DNA from: Lachnospiraceae bacterium UBA5899 | GTDB taxonomy: Bacteria; Bacillota; Clostridia; Lachnospirales; Lachnospiraceae | Length of the DNA: 38,661 bases | Assembly (NCBI GenBank): GCA_002432425.1 | Contig: DJEL01000023.1 | Location: forward strand, 5,858-44,518 | Direction: 5' to 3' | Shown: in pieces, positions 1 to 9,576 of the stretch | How the letters are laid out: every line of letters starts with the position of its first letter | How positions within the stretch are numbered: position 1 is the first letter of the stretch | The notes under the pieces: model-generated | Told to the model about the DNA's origin: nothing | Database searches by the model: none | Seen by the model: only the letters and a program-made list of their open reading frames with translations | Position numbers and translations under genes: made by a program

Positions 1-2
1 TG

Positions 3-659
3 TCGAAATCGGTGGAAGCCTTTCTGGGAATGGCACCGAAAGACATCATTCCCTATATAGAAGGGGAGCCCTATATCAGCAAGGTACCGGTGGAGCCGGG
101 ACTTACCAATGCCGCCCAGGAGAATAAAGGACAGCGTGTGGTCGGATTAAACACGGAAAATCAGGAAATCCACGAAGGGCTTGTACGGTTTGATGTTATC
201 TGCTATGTGCGGCTGCCGTCATCGGGGGAGGGGGAAGGACATTTGTCCCAGATTATCATCAATCTGGAGATGCAGAAGGACCAGCCCAGGGAATATCAGA
301 TTTTAAATCGGGCTGTTTTTTACGTGAGTCGGCAGATTTCCGCCCAGAAGGAGAGGGATTTTACCAACTCCCATTACGACGATATCAAGAGCGTGTATTC
401 CATCTGGATTTGCATGAATATGGAAGAAAACTATGAACTGCACCGGTTTTTGGGCACGATATTTTCCCAGAAGCTTGCAGTGGAAGAAAAATTACATATA
501 ATGAAAACAGAGTATGATATAACATCGGAAGAGGATTTCAGAGAGGATGTGAACGAGATGTGCTGTGATTATTGCAGTTTACTTTCTGAAACATTCCCAA
601 AAGAGAAAAGTTCTTTTGTGGAAATGCCTGTTTGTTCTTTATCTTTTTCTTATTGTTAA
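3..659 (+). pseudogene. PD-(D/E)XK nuclease-family transposase-like protein, truncated at both ends
   Basis: The reading frame is open to the left edge, so the N-terminus lies outside the window; the first possible start inside is a GTG at 12. The segments YIEGEPYI, FDVICYV, the acid-x-Gln motif LEMQ and SVYSIWICMN match the Rpn/PD-(D/E)XK 'putative transposase' proteins that are abundant in Lachnospiraceae. In that family the text after the VNEMC-like segment normally continues into an NLSxGIxE-type region. Here the homology stops at about 560 (EDVNEMC) and the last 33 codons are the start of the VanZ-like gene read in another frame. I infer a fragment left by a rearrangement, probably inactive. 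Family assignment is fairly sure, loss of function is inferred. Confidence 0.7.
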
Positions 660-1056
660 GGTGATAGTGTTTCCCATTACATTCGGCAAACTTCCCTGGA
701 TGGAAAATATTTCCTATATGGTAATACAAGGAAAACCATTTTACAGTATAATATCTTTTGTAAAACAAAAAAATTATATTCAGATAGTAGGAAATATCAT
801 TCTGTTAATGCCTTTGCCGCTGCTGCTTCAGGGAATGACAGAAAAAATATTTTCCAGGGGTAAATGCTTTTTCTGTGTTTGTATGGCAAGCTTATCTATT
901 GAAGCTGTTCAAATGGGTATTAACTGGGTGACCGGAGTGAGAAATCACGTAGTGGATATAGATGATTTTATACTCAATGTAACGGGAGGATTATTACTTC
1001 TAATATTTTATAAGCCCATAAATTATCTCCTCAAGACGCAGACTTCCGGCAAGTGA
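565..1056 (+). CDS. VanZ-like membrane protein
   Basis: This is a 163-residue hydrophobic protein with about four membrane segments. The spacing NIILLMPLPLLL, SIEAVQ, VDIDDFILNVTGGLLLL matches the VanZ-like fold, in which an acidic DIDDxxxN segment precedes the last helix. VanZ relatives are linked to glycopeptide tolerance, but most are of unknown role. The only start available is GTG at 565, because a stop lies in frame at 550 and no good ribosome binding site precedes it. It overlaps the broken nuclease by 95 bp, so the native 5' end and promoter may have been lost. Family call is good; expression is uncertain. Confidence 0.7.
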   Translation: MIIAVYFLKHSQKRKVLLWKCLFVLYLFLIVKVIVFPITFGKLPWMENISYMVIQGKPFYSIISFVKQKNYIQIVGNIILLMPLPLLLQGMTEKIFSRGKCFFCVCMASLSIEAVQMGINWVTGVRNHVVDIDDFILNVTGGLLLLIFYKPINYLLKTQTSGK

Positions 1057-1083
1057 ACGTGCGATAGGGGAAGTGTTTTTAGT

Positions 1084-1112
1084 TTGCCAAATTCCCCATA
1101 TGGTGGTATGAT
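1084..1112 (+). promoter_or_regulatory. sigma-A-type promoter for the M28 peptidase gene
   Basis: TTGCCA (1084-1089) and TATGAT (1107-1112) are separated by 17 bp, and the peptidase start codon is 53 bp downstream of the -10 box. Seen in sequence; activity is inferred. Confidence 0.6.
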
Positions 1113-1164
1113 TTCGGTAGCGTAGAGAGGCTGGTGCAGAAGGCGGCGCCGGCAAGGAAAGGGT

Positions 1165-3219
1165 ATGATAAGTCAGATGAGAATGCAGGAGAATTACATA
1201 AATGCGCTTGACATCAGGTGGTCATACAACCATGCCAAGAAGATGGAAAAAATCTGTTCCAATCCCAAGTTAGGATACCGGACGGCAGGCTCCGAGGCGG
1301 AGCTGAAAACCGGCGACATGCTGGCGGAAACAATGCGGAAGATTGGTTTTCCCAAGGTATATAAGGATGCCATAAAAGTGGATGCATGGGAGTTCAACAA
1401 AGCGGAGCTTACCTTTGAAGACAGACACGGAAAGACAAGAAAGGTGCAGCTTGGAGCTTACCAGACCCATTTTGTGACAGAGGGCGAGCAGAATTTCACC
1501 CTAGCCTATGTGGGAAAGGGAACCCGGCAGGACTATGAAGGCATAGACGTAAAAGGAAAATTGGTGCTGGTGGACATTAACCAGCGCGATGAATGGTGGA
1601 TAAACTTCCCGGTTTATCAGGCGCACCTGAAAGGGGCGGCAGCCGTCATTGCTGTGCAGACGGGCGGTTACGGAGAAGTCGATGATGCGGCGCTCAATGC
1701 GCAGGATATTGCGGGACCCGCCGATGCCCCCGCTTTTTCCATATCCCGGAAAGATGCGGAGCACATCAAGCATGCACTGGGAGAAAACAAAGAAATAACG
1801 GTTACCCTGGATGCGGTATCCAAGGTGGAAAAGGACCGGACAACCTATAATATTGTGGGGGAAATTCCCGGAAAACACCCGGAGCGGCGGATTATGCTTT
1901 CCGCCCATTATGACTCCTATTTTGACGGATTTCAGGATGACAACACAGCTATAGCCATGATGCTCTGCATCGGAAAAACATTACTGGAGATTGGCTATCA
2001 GCCGGAAAATACACTGACCTTCTGTGCCATGGCAGCGGAGGAATGGGGCGTTTCCGACTCCCAATTTGACTGGTCGACGGGAGCCTATGAGCAGGTATTT
2101 ACCGTGCATCCCGAGTGGCGTGGCAGCGTGATTGCAGACTTAAACTTTGAATTGCCGGCGCTGGCGCACGGAACGAGAGCGCGGATACGCAGCACGTATG
2201 AATACGTTCCGTTTTTAGAGGAGTTTCTGAAGGATTTGCCTACTCTGACCCAGGCATACCCGGAGGAAACAAGAGTAACGGCGCCGATAGAAACCTGGTC
2301 GGATGATTTTTCCATTGCGATTTCCGGTATTCCCTCCATGGTGGATGATTTTACGGGCGGCAGCTTTATGCAGACCAATTATCATTCCCAGTTTGACAAC
2401 GACGGTTACTATGATGAAGATGTGTACCGGATGCATCACGAACTGTTCGGACTGCTTCTGATGGCGATTGACAAAACGGCGGTGGTTCCGCTTTCCTTTG
2501 CGGGCGTTATGAAAAAAGCGGAGGAATGCTTGAGCAATGAGTGGTGCGAAAAATGCGGAGCGGACAAGGAAGGCTTTGTGAAAGCGCTGCGGAAGGCGGC
2601 AAAAGCAGGAGATAAGGCTTATGAGAAAGTCTTAGAGGCAAACAGGGAATATGCACAATATAGTGCAGCCGCACAGAACGATGCCGGGGACAAAGAGGAA
2701 AATCCGGCTGTCAAAGCAGAGGCGCTTTACGAAAACAACCGCAGTCTGGAAAAGGCGTTGCTCCGGGCATTCCAGAAGGTGCAGGATACCTTTGTGCGGA
2801 TTGACTGGCACGGCATGGTGCTGTTCCCGCAGGAAATTCTGCAGGAGCATCTGACTTTACTGGACGGCGCCATCGGAAACCTGAAGGAGGGCAAAATTTC
2901 CGCAGCCCTTCGGAAACTCTATGAGATGGATAATAATTCTTATGCTTTTGCATTTGACAAAGAAGTGTACGAATATTTCACAAGAAACAGCTTAAATCAG
3001 CCGAAGGACAGACTGAAATGGGGCTACAGCAGAATTATCGGCCATGAAGATTTGTTTGATGTGGTGGAAGCGCTGATTGGAAAAACAGATGCCGACTGCA
3101 GCAAAGAAATTGCATTTCTGCAGGAAGCCTATGAGCGCCAGGTGGAATTGTTCCGAAACGAAATAACCGAAATGAAAAATAAAACAGAGGAGATAGCAGG
3201 AATTTTAAAAGAATTCTGA
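1165..3219 (+). CDS. M28-family zinc metallopeptidase with long C-terminal extension
   Basis: The protein has 684 residues. A PA-like insert (about residues 100-235) lies before the catalytic domain. Metal ligands of M28 peptidases are visible: H248-x-D250, D258/D259, E292-E293, and the histidine of NYHSQFD for the second zinc. It should be an aminopeptidase or carboxypeptidase acting on peptides. No signal peptide or membrane segment is seen, so a cytoplasmic location is likely. About 240 residues after the catalytic domain are helical, charged and not recognised; typical M28 enzymes are much shorter. The start at 1165 has AAGGAAAGGG just upstream (1154-1163); ATGs at 1177 and 1183 are possible alternatives. 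The GNAT gene begins 6 bp after the stop, so the two are probably co-transcribed. Confidence 0.85.
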   Translation: MISQMRMQENYINALDIRWSYNHAKKMEKICSNPKLGYRTAGSEAELKTGDMLAETMRKIGFPKVYKDAIKVDAWEFNKAELTFEDRHGKTRKVQLGAYQTHFVTEGEQNFTLAYVGKGTRQDYEGIDVKGKLVLVDINQRDEWWINFPVYQAHLKGAAAVIAVQTGGYGEVDDAALNAQDIAGPADAPAFSISRKDAEHIKHALGENKEITVTLDAVSKVEKDRTTYNIVGEIPGKHPERRIMLSAHYDSYFDGFQDDNTAIAMMLCIGKTLLEIGYQPENTLTFCAMAAEEWGVSDSQFDWSTGAYEQVFTVHPEWRGSVIADLNFELPALAHGTRARIRSTYEYVPFLEEFLKDLPTLTQAYPEETRVTAPIETWSDDFSIAISGIPSMVDDFTGGSFMQTNYHSQFDNDGYYDEDVYRMHHELFGLLLMAIDKTAVVPLSFAGVMKKAEECLSNEWCEKCGADKEGFVKALRKAAKAGDKAYEKVLEANREYAQYSAAAQNDAGDKEENPAVKAEALYENNRSLEKALLRAFQKVQDTFVRIDWHGMVLFPQEILQEHLTLLDGAIGNLKEGKISAALRKLYEMDNNSYAFAFDKEVYEYFTRNSLNQPKDRLKWGYSRIIGHEDLFDVVEALIGKTDADCSKEIAFLQEAYERQVELFRNEITEMKNKTEEIAGILKEF

Positions 3220-3225
3220 CAGACT

Positions 3226-3873
3226 ATGGAAAGTAATAATTTATATAAGGTAAAATTTGAGGACCTTCCCAAACTGGAGGTTCTCCTTAACAAATGTTTC
3301 TCAAAAGACCCCCTCTATGAAACCCTGATACCGGACGAAGAGGTGCGAAAGCGGCTGACACCGGAGCTTTTTAAGTGCGATATGACGGAATTTTACGAGA
3401 CTTGTGAAATCTTTGCGGACAGCGAAGACTTAAACGGCGTGCTGGTGGTGTCCGATGAGGCGGAGCCTTACAATGTGCTGAAATATTATTTCAGCGAGGC
3501 AATGGCTTCCCTCAGGACAGAAGGCTATCTTTTGAAGGAAGACCATTCTCTGAAAACACTGTTCAATTTTATTTTGGGACGGGATTATCTGAATTCCGGT
3601 TGGACGGAGCAGCTTCACGTAAAAAACAGGATACATATCATTTACCTGGCGGTGGAACCCGAAATGCAGCACCATGGCATTGCGGCAAAGCTGATTGAGG
3701 AAACCATCCACTATGCGGAAGAGCATAAAATGATGCTTTCCTTAGAAACCCATAACCCGGAAAACGTGGCGTTTTACCAGCAGTTTGGGTTCAAAACCTA
3801 CGGCGTGCTCAACAAGCACTTTGACTTGAAGCAGTACTGCCTTATCCGCGAAGCGGGAGCTCCCGTTCCCTAA
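3226..3873 (+). CDS. GNAT-family N-acetyltransferase
   Basis: A 215-residue acetyltransferase. The acetyl-CoA binding motif A is visible as LAVEPEMQHHGIAAKLIEE (a Q-x-x-G-x-A loop after a beta strand), followed by the usual NPENVAFYQQFGF segment of motif B. The substrate cannot be told. It starts 6 bp after the M28 peptidase stop with only a weak ribosome binding site, suggesting translational coupling. Its last 4 bp overlap the end of the convergent sensor kinase gene, with no space for a separate terminator. Confidence 0.85.
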   Translation: MESNNLYKVKFEDLPKLEVLLNKCFSKDPLYETLIPDEEVRKRLTPELFKCDMTEFYETCEIFADSEDLNGVLVVSDEAEPYNVLKYYFSEAMASLRTEGYLLKEDHSLKTLFNFILGRDYLNSGWTEQLHVKNRIHIIYLAVEPEMQHHGIAAKLIEETIHYAEEHKMMLSLETHNPENVAFYQQFGFKTYGVLNKHFDLKQYCLIREAGAPVP

Positions 3874-5297
3874 TCCTCCTCTTCCTCTATTTTGGAGCAG
3901 GGCAGGGAAAAGATAAATTCCGTGCCCACGCCTTCCGTGCTGATGACATTGATATGTTCTCCATGGGAGGCGATGATCTCTTTTACGATGGAAAGCCCCA
4001 GACCGGTTCCTTTTTTGTCTTTGCCGCGGGAGGAGTCCGATTTGTAAAAACGCTCCCAGATGAGTTTTAAGTCATCCTTGGGAATACCGATGCCGCTGTC
4101 CTTTACGGACACAAGCAGCTTATTTTTCTTTTCGGAGGTTTCGATGCGGATGACGGAATCGGAATGGCTGAACTTGATGGCGTTGTCCAGAAGGTTATAC
4201 AGAACCTGCTGGATTTTACCTATATCAGCATTTACATACATGGTATTGCCGGTGAGAATAAGCTCAATGGCAATTTTCTTTTTACGGCAGGTGCCCTCAA
4301 AGGAGGCAGCCGTATTCCGGATGACTTTGTTGATATCAAAGTCGGTCTTGTCCAAAAGCATTCCCTTGGTATTTAAGTTATTCAGAGTAAGCAGGCTGTT
4401 TGTGAGCTTTGTCAGACGGTCTGTTTCATTCAACACAATCTGCAGATATTTTTCGTGCAGCTCCGGCGGAATGGTGCCGTCAATCATGGCTTCCAGATAG
4501 CCCTTGATGGAAGTAAGCGGGGATCGGAAGTCGTGGGAAACATTGGCAACAAACTTTTTCTGGTCGTCCTCGGAACGGGCAATTTCGCTTGCCATGTAGT
4601 TCAGACAGGCAGCCAGATAGCCCATTTCGTCTTCGCTTTCTACCTGAAATTCATAATGCATATTGCCGGAAGCGTACTGCTCGGTAGCATAGGTAATCTT
4701 TCGCAGCGGCTTGTATACAATCTCCGTAAAGAAAATCAGGATAATCATGGACAGGAAAAACAGAATGCACATGGTGATGTAAAAAATCGTCAGCAGGCTG
4801 TTGGAGGACTCATAAATGGATGCCATGGAAGCATGGATGACCACATAGCCGTTTACCTTGTAATTGGTGGTAATGGGTGCAATGACATTGAGCATGGCTT
4901 CGTCATAATAATGGAAAAAATTGCTGACATTGTAGTAGGAATTCGCAGTGAGCGTCGGATCGAAATTTTCGATAATCACCACTTCATCCACATTGAGAGG
5001 ATACTCCGTGGCGAGTACCATACGGCCGGACGGGTTGATAATCCAGATGTCGGAGTCTAAATAAACGGACAGGGCATCCAGCTGGTTTTTTACAGACTCC
5101 AGGGAAGTATCACTGGTATACAGACCGGAGCCGTACCGGTCTGCAATCAGTGTTGCCTCGGAATAGAGTGTATTCGCTTTTTCTCTGGTAAGCTGTTCTA
5201 CCGTCAGGTTCGGCACAAAAATGGAAATGATGATAAACCCGAAGATGCCGAAGATGACATAGGCAAGCAGGAATTTTAAATACAGCGTTTTTTTCAT
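3870..5297 (-). CDS. HAMP-domain sensor histidine kinase
   Basis: 475 residues: a first membrane helix (about 7-28), an extracytoplasmic sensor region (about 30-165), a second membrane helix (about 168-191), a HAMP linker (about 190-243), a dimerisation helix with phospho-acceptor H255 in VSHDFRSPL, and a HATPase domain with N box (LLDNAIKFS), G1 (DSGIGIP) and G2 (GTGLGLSIV). All kinase residues look intact. It starts 3 bp after the response regulator stop, so the pair forms one unit. The layout resembles PhoR/VicK-type kinases. The ligand is unknown; position downstream of murG and mutS2 hints at an envelope or stress signal, which is inference. Confidence 0.9.
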   Translation of the reverse strand: MKKTLYLKFLLAYVIFGIFGFIIISIFVPNLTVEQLTREKANTLYSEATLIADRYGSGLYTSDTSLESVKNQLDALSVYLDSDIWIINPSGRMVLATEYPLNVDEVVIIENFDPTLTANSYYNVSNFFHYYDEAMLNVIAPITTNYKVNGYVVIHASMASIYESSNSLLTIFYITMCILFFLSMIILIFFTEIVYKPLRKITYATEQYASGNMHYEFQVESEDEMGYLAACLNYMASEIARSEDDQKKFVANVSHDFRSPLTSIKGYLEAMIDGTIPPELHEKYLQIVLNETDRLTKLTNSLLTLNNLNTKGMLLDKTDFDINKVIRNTAASFEGTCRKKKIAIELILTGNTMYVNADIGKIQQVLYNLLDNAIKFSHSDSVIRIETSEKKNKLLVSVKDSGIGIPKDDLKLIWERFYKSDSSRGKDKKGTGLGLSIVKEIIASHGEHINVISTEGVGTEFIFSLPCSKIEEEED

Positions 5298-5300
5298 TGC

Positions 5301-6005
5301 CTAATTTCCTTTTACCTCGAATTTGTACCCGATGCCCCATATGGTGGAAATTTTCCAGGAGTCGTGGTCCTTGATTTTTTCCCGCAGCCTTTTGATATGT
5401 ACATCAACGGTACGGGTGTCGCCGATATATTCATAGCCCCAAATCTGGTCCAGGAGCTGCTCTCGGGTGAAAACATGGTTGGGAGAGGACGCCAAGAAGT
5501 ACAGAAGCTCCAGCTCCTTGGGGGGCATGTCCACTGTGTGGCCCATATAAATAACGGAATAATTGGTCTGGTTGATGATTAAATCCGGGTATTCCACGCA
5601 TTTTTCGCTGACAGCGGGTTTGGCGGGAGCAGCCGGTTTGTAACGGCGCAGAACCGCCTTTACGCGGGCAACCAGTTCCTTGGAGTCAAAGGGTTTTTCC
5701 ATGAAATCATCCGCACCCATCTCCAGTCCCAGTACCTTATCAAAGACTTCGCCCTTGGCAGAGAGGATAATAATGGGAACCTGGTTCTTGGCGCGTACTT
5801 CACGGCAGACCTGATAGCCGTCAATACCGGGAAGCATGAGGTCTAATAAAATCAGGTTGGGCTCAAAGGTATTTACGGCAGAAAGGGCGGATTCACCGTC
5901 CCCCACAATCATGGTTTCAAAGCATTCTTTTGTGAGATACAGGGAAATCAGCTCTGCAATATTTTCATCGTCATCCACGATTAAAATTTTCTGTTTGCTT
6001 ACCAT
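5301..6005 (-). CDS. OmpR/PhoB-family response regulator
   Basis: 234 residues. The receiver domain has acidic pocket D11-D13, phospho-acceptor D55 in LILLDLMLPG and the conserved lysine in MEKPF. After an Ala/Pro-rich linker (about 122-132) comes a winged-helix DNA-binding domain with the typical RTVDVHIKRLREKI recognition region. It is the partner of the downstream kinase, 3 bp away, and lies 31 bp after mutS2. The ribosome binding site AAGGAGG sits just before ATG 6005. Confidence 0.92.
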   Translation of the reverse strand: MVSKQKILIVDDDENIAELISLYLTKECFETMIVGDGESALSAVNTFEPNLILLDLMLPGIDGYQVCREVRAKNQVPIIILSAKGEVFDKVLGLEMGADDFMEKPFDSKELVARVKAVLRRYKPAAPAKPAVSEKCVEYPDLIINQTNYSVIYMGHTVDMPPKELELLYFLASSPNHVFTREQLLDQIWGYEYIGDTRTVDVHIKRLREKIKDHDSWKISTIWGIGYKFEVKGN

Positions 6006-6036
6006 AGAAGCCTCCTTTTCAAATTCTGTTTACAAG

Positions 6037-8433
6037 TTACTTGAAGGTTACGATTGTGACACCTGCGTCACCTTCACCGTATTCGCCTAAGCGGTATTCT
6101 TTTACATACTTTAACCGCTTCAAGTGGTTCTGGACGGCGCTTCTGAGGGCGCCGGTGCCTTTGCCATGCACCACGCGGACAGTGCTTAAGCGGGACAGGT
6201 AGGCGTCGTCTAAATATTTATCCAGTGCCGCAACCGCTTCGTCGCAGGTCATGCCGAGCAGGTTGATTTCGGGAGAAATTGTCATGGACTTGGAAAGACC
6301 GGACCTGCCGCTTCCCTTGCCAAAGCTCAAGGGCTTTAAGGATTTGGAGGACTGGGTTGCCGCATCGTCATCCGCAAGCAGCATCAGGTCATTGACGTTC
6401 ACGGAGGAACGCATAATGCCGCACTGCACGAAAAGATTGCCTTTGGCGTCGGGCAGGGTGCTTACGGTTCCCTTTAAGCCTAAGGAAATGACCTTGACGG
6501 AGTCGCCCTTTTTGATTTTTTTCGGATCTAACTTCGGAGCATTCTGCTTCGGCGGCGTCTTTAAGGAAAGACGGTCGTTCTTTTCGTCAATTTTTTTACG
6601 CAGGTTCTGACGCTTGGTTTCCAACTGTTTGATATCGGTGCCGGCATTGGCTTTGTTGAAGCTGGAAATGGTTTCGTCTGCCACGTCCTTGGCTTCCTGC
6701 AGGATATTGCGGGCTTTTTCGTTGGCTTCCCGTAAAATGCGGTCCTTTGCCTGGTCGATTTTCTCGTTTTTCGCTTTCAACTGCTGCTCCAAGGTCTTGA
6801 TGCGCTCCTTGTAGGCAGTGATTTCTTCTTTTTCTTTTTCAATGTTCTTCCGGCTGTTTTCCAGATTGGCAATGACATCCTCGAAGCTTTCGTCCTCTTT
6901 GCTGATTTGCTCCTTTGCGGCATTGATAATGTCGTCGGAAAGTCCCAGCTTGGAAGAAATGGCAAAGGCGTTGCTCTTGCCGGGAATGCCGATTAACAGC
7001 TTGTAGGTGGGACGCAGGGACTCCACGTCAAACTCACAGCAGGCATTTTCCACAAAAGGAGTGGAAAGCGCGTAGAGCTTCAGCTCGCTGTAGTGGGTGG
7101 TCGCCATGGTCCGGATGCCTCTGTCGTGCAGATGATTTAAGATGGCGATGGCAAGAGCCGCACCCTCCGTAGGGTCCGTGCCGGCGCCCAGTTCATCAAA
7201 CAGGCACAGGGAATTTTCATCCGCATGCGCTAAGATGTCCACGATGGTCACCATGTGGGAAGAAAAGGTGGAAAGGCTCTGCTCGATACTCTGCTCATCG
7301 CCGATATCCGCGTAAACCTCCCGGAAAACGGAAAGCACGGAGCGGTCGGCAGCGGGAATATGAAGTCCCGCCTGACCCATGAGGGTAAAAAGTCCCACGG
7401 TTTTTAAGGAAACCGTTTTACCGCCGGTATTGGGACCGGTGATAATCAGTAAATCAAAATCCTTTCCAAGAGTAATGTCAATGGGAACGACTTTCTTTTT
7501 GTCAAGCAGCGGGTGTCTGCCCTTCCGTATCCGGATGACATGGTCTTCTTCAAACAGCGGCATGGTGCCGTTGTAATCCAGAGCGAGTTTGCCCTTGGCG
7601 AAAATAAAGTCCAGAGTGGTCATAACTTTCTGGCCTGCCGCCATTTCGGCGGTATGTTCGCCTGCCATAGCGGAAAGCTCCGCTAAAATTTTCTCGATTT
7701 CCTTCTGTTCTTCGATGCCGAGCTGGCGCAGCTTGTTGTTTAATTCCACAACGGCGGCTGGCTCGATAAAGAAGGTGGAGCCGGTGGAGGACTGGTCGTG
7801 GACCATACCGGAAACCTGCCCCTTGTACTCTGCCTTGACCGGCAGACAGTAACGGTTGTCGCGCATGGTGATGACAGCGTCCTGCAGATAGGTGCGCAGG
7901 GAGCCGTTTACCATGGAATTTAACTGGGAATGGATTTTCTCGCCGGTAAGGGCAATCTCCCTGCGGATACGCTTGAGCGCAGGGCTGGCGTCATCCGCCA
8001 CCTCTTCCTCGGATAACAGGCACCGGCGGATTTCTTCGGAAACCGGTGTGAGGGGGGAGAGAGCATCAAAATAAGAAGACAGGGAATCTCTTTTCTCAGT
8101 GTCCTTGTCCTCTCTGCCGTATGCCTTGATACGGGCGGTATTTTCCAGAAAATCGGCAATTTTAATCAGCTCGGGAGCCGTTAAGGAGCTGCCGATGCCG
8201 AGGGATTTTAAGGAATATCCCAAATCCCTGTTGCCGCCGAAGGAAGTACTTCCGAAACGGAGCAATCTTGAAAGTGCATCCGCCGTTTCCTGCTGGGCGG
8301 TGCGAATGGCATGTATATCCGTGTCGGGAACAAGGCTGCGGCAGCATGCCTTTCCCGGTTCGGAGTCGGCTTTTTCGATAAGCCGGTGAATCATCTTGTC
8401 AAATTCAAGAGTGTGTAATGCTTTATTGTTCAT
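6037..8433 (-). CDS. mutS2: MutS2 ATPase/endonuclease
   Basis: 798 residues, full length for the family. Walker A is ITGPNTGGKT (about 332-341), Walker B is CLFDELGAGTDP (about 409-420), followed by a long coiled-coil stalk (about 500-620) and a C-terminal Smr nuclease domain (about 722-798) with the HGKGTG motif. In Bacillus, MutS2 binds collided ribosomes and splits them; in other bacteria it suppresses recombination. It has no mismatch-recognition domain, which separates it from MutS. It overlaps the end of murG by 11 bp, and AAAGGAAAAAG within murG is its ribosome binding site. Confidence 0.95.
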   Translation of the reverse strand: MNNKALHTLEFDKMIHRLIEKADSEPGKACCRSLVPDTDIHAIRTAQQETADALSRLLRFGSTSFGGNRDLGYSLKSLGIGSSLTAPELIKIADFLENTARIKAYGREDKDTEKRDSLSSYFDALSPLTPVSEEIRRCLLSEEEVADDASPALKRIRREIALTGEKIHSQLNSMVNGSLRTYLQDAVITMRDNRYCLPVKAEYKGQVSGMVHDQSSTGSTFFIEPAAVVELNNKLRQLGIEEQKEIEKILAELSAMAGEHTAEMAAGQKVMTTLDFIFAKGKLALDYNGTMPLFEEDHVIRIRKGRHPLLDKKKVVPIDITLGKDFDLLIITGPNTGGKTVSLKTVGLFTLMGQAGLHIPAADRSVLSVFREVYADIGDEQSIEQSLSTFSSHMVTIVDILAHADENSLCLFDELGAGTDPTEGAALAIAILNHLHDRGIRTMATTHYSELKLYALSTPFVENACCEFDVESLRPTYKLLIGIPGKSNAFAISSKLGLSDDIINAAKEQISKEDESFEDVIANLENSRKNIEKEKEEITAYKERIKTLEQQLKAKNEKIDQAKDRILREANEKARNILQEAKDVADETISSFNKANAGTDIKQLETKRQNLRKKIDEKNDRLSLKTPPKQNAPKLDPKKIKKGDSVKVISLGLKGTVSTLPDAKGNLFVQCGIMRSSVNVNDLMLLADDDAATQSSKSLKPLSFGKGSGRSGLSKSMTISPEINLLGMTCDEAVAALDKYLDDAYLSRLSTVRVVHGKGTGALRSAVQNHLKRLKYVKEYRLGEYGEGDAGVTIVTFK

Positions 8434-9502
8434 CTTTTTCCTTTACCATATCGTTAATCAGGTCCATGATGGTGGAAATGGCGCTGAGCTGGTGGCTCTG
8501 CTTCATGGCGCTGATATAGCTCTGTCTGTTGCAATACAGCTCCTGCACTTTTTCCACTAAAAGAGTATCCGTGAGGTCGTCTTCGTCAATTACCATGGAA
8601 AATCCCTGTGCTTCAAAGGAACGTGCATTGAGTAACTGGTCGCCCCTGCTCTTGGAAGAGGGCAGAGGAATTAAAATATTGGGTTTGCCGAGAGCCAGAA
8701 GCTCGCAGATGGCATTGGCGCCTGCGCGGGAAATCACCAGGTCCGCCATGGCGAAAACATCCTTTAACTCCGCTTTCAGGTACTCAAACTGCTTGTAGCC
8801 GGGTGTATTCAATAAAAGATTGTCCATTTTGTCCTTGCCGCAAAGGTGAACGACCTGAAAATCCTTCAAAAGAGCGGGCAGGGCGTCCCGGACGGCTTTG
8901 TTGACGCTGGCTGCGCCCTGACTGCCGCCGATCACCATAATGACCGGTTTGTTGGCGGTAAAACCGCACATGTCGAGCGCTCTGACTTTATCACCGGTGA
9001 AAAGCTCCTCGCGCACGGGGGAACCGGTAAGAACGGCTTTTTTCTCCGGCAGAAGCTTAACGGTTTCCGGGAAGTTGCAGCAGATTTTGGTGGCGGCGCC
9101 TAAGCAGAGTTTGTTGGCAAGTCCCGGCGTCATGTCGGACTCATGCAGGATACAGGGAATATGCAGGGTATGGGCAGCACGCACCACGGGTACGCTGACA
9201 AAGCCTCCCTTGGAAAATACCACGTCCGGCTTGAGCTCCTTCAGAATTTTATGTGCCTGGGCAAAGCCTTTCATGACACGGAAGGGGTCGGTAAAATTCT
9301 TGGGGTCCATGTAACGGCGGAACTTTCCGGTGGAAATGCCGTAATACGGAATGCCGAAGTCGGCAATGAGTTTTTTCTCGATTCCGTCATAGGAGCCCAT
9401 ATAATATACTTCAAAACCCGCTGCCTGCAGATGTGGCAGAAGAGCTAAATTCGGTGTAACGTGTCCGGCGGTGCCCCCGCCTGTCAGTACTATCTTTTTC
9501 AT
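8423..9502 (-). CDS. murG: MurG, lipid II synthase (GlcNAc transferase)
   Basis: 359 residues. It transfers GlcNAc from UDP-GlcNAc onto lipid I to make lipid II on the inner face of the membrane. The N-terminal glycine loop GGTAGHVTPN, the central GGSQGA loop and the C-terminal nucleotide-binding region around SRAGANAICELLALGKP are all present. It is first in a minus-strand run murG-mutS2-regulator-kinase, not in a division/cell-wall cluster; the mraY-type gene lies about 7.4 kb away on the other strand. The start ATG 9502 follows GGGAATGG. Confidence 0.95.
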   Translation of the reverse strand: MKKIVLTGGGTAGHVTPNLALLPHLQAAGFEVYYMGSYDGIEKKLIADFGIPYYGISTGKFRRYMDPKNFTDPFRVMKGFAQAHKILKELKPDVVFSKGGFVSVPVVRAAHTLHIPCILHESDMTPGLANKLCLGAATKICCNFPETVKLLPEKKAVLTGSPVREELFTGDKVRALDMCGFTANKPVIMVIGGSQGAASVNKAVRDALPALLKDFQVVHLCGKDKMDNLLLNTPGYKQFEYLKAELKDVFAMADLVISRAGANAICELLALGKPNILIPLPSSKSRGDQLLNARSFEAQGFSMVIDEDDLTDTLLVEKVQELYCNRQSYISAMKQSHQLSAISTIMDLINDMVKEKDEQ

Positions 9503-9576
9503 ATAATCACCATTCCCTTCCCGAATGACAGGTTACGCTTAAACTTCATACGAAACGCTGTCCTGTTTTGAACCTT

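Noticed and set aside
4455..5060. A 201-codon frame on the plus strand opposite the sensor kinase.
   Set aside because: It lies wholly antisense to a well-supported kinase, has no family signature and no ribosome binding site.
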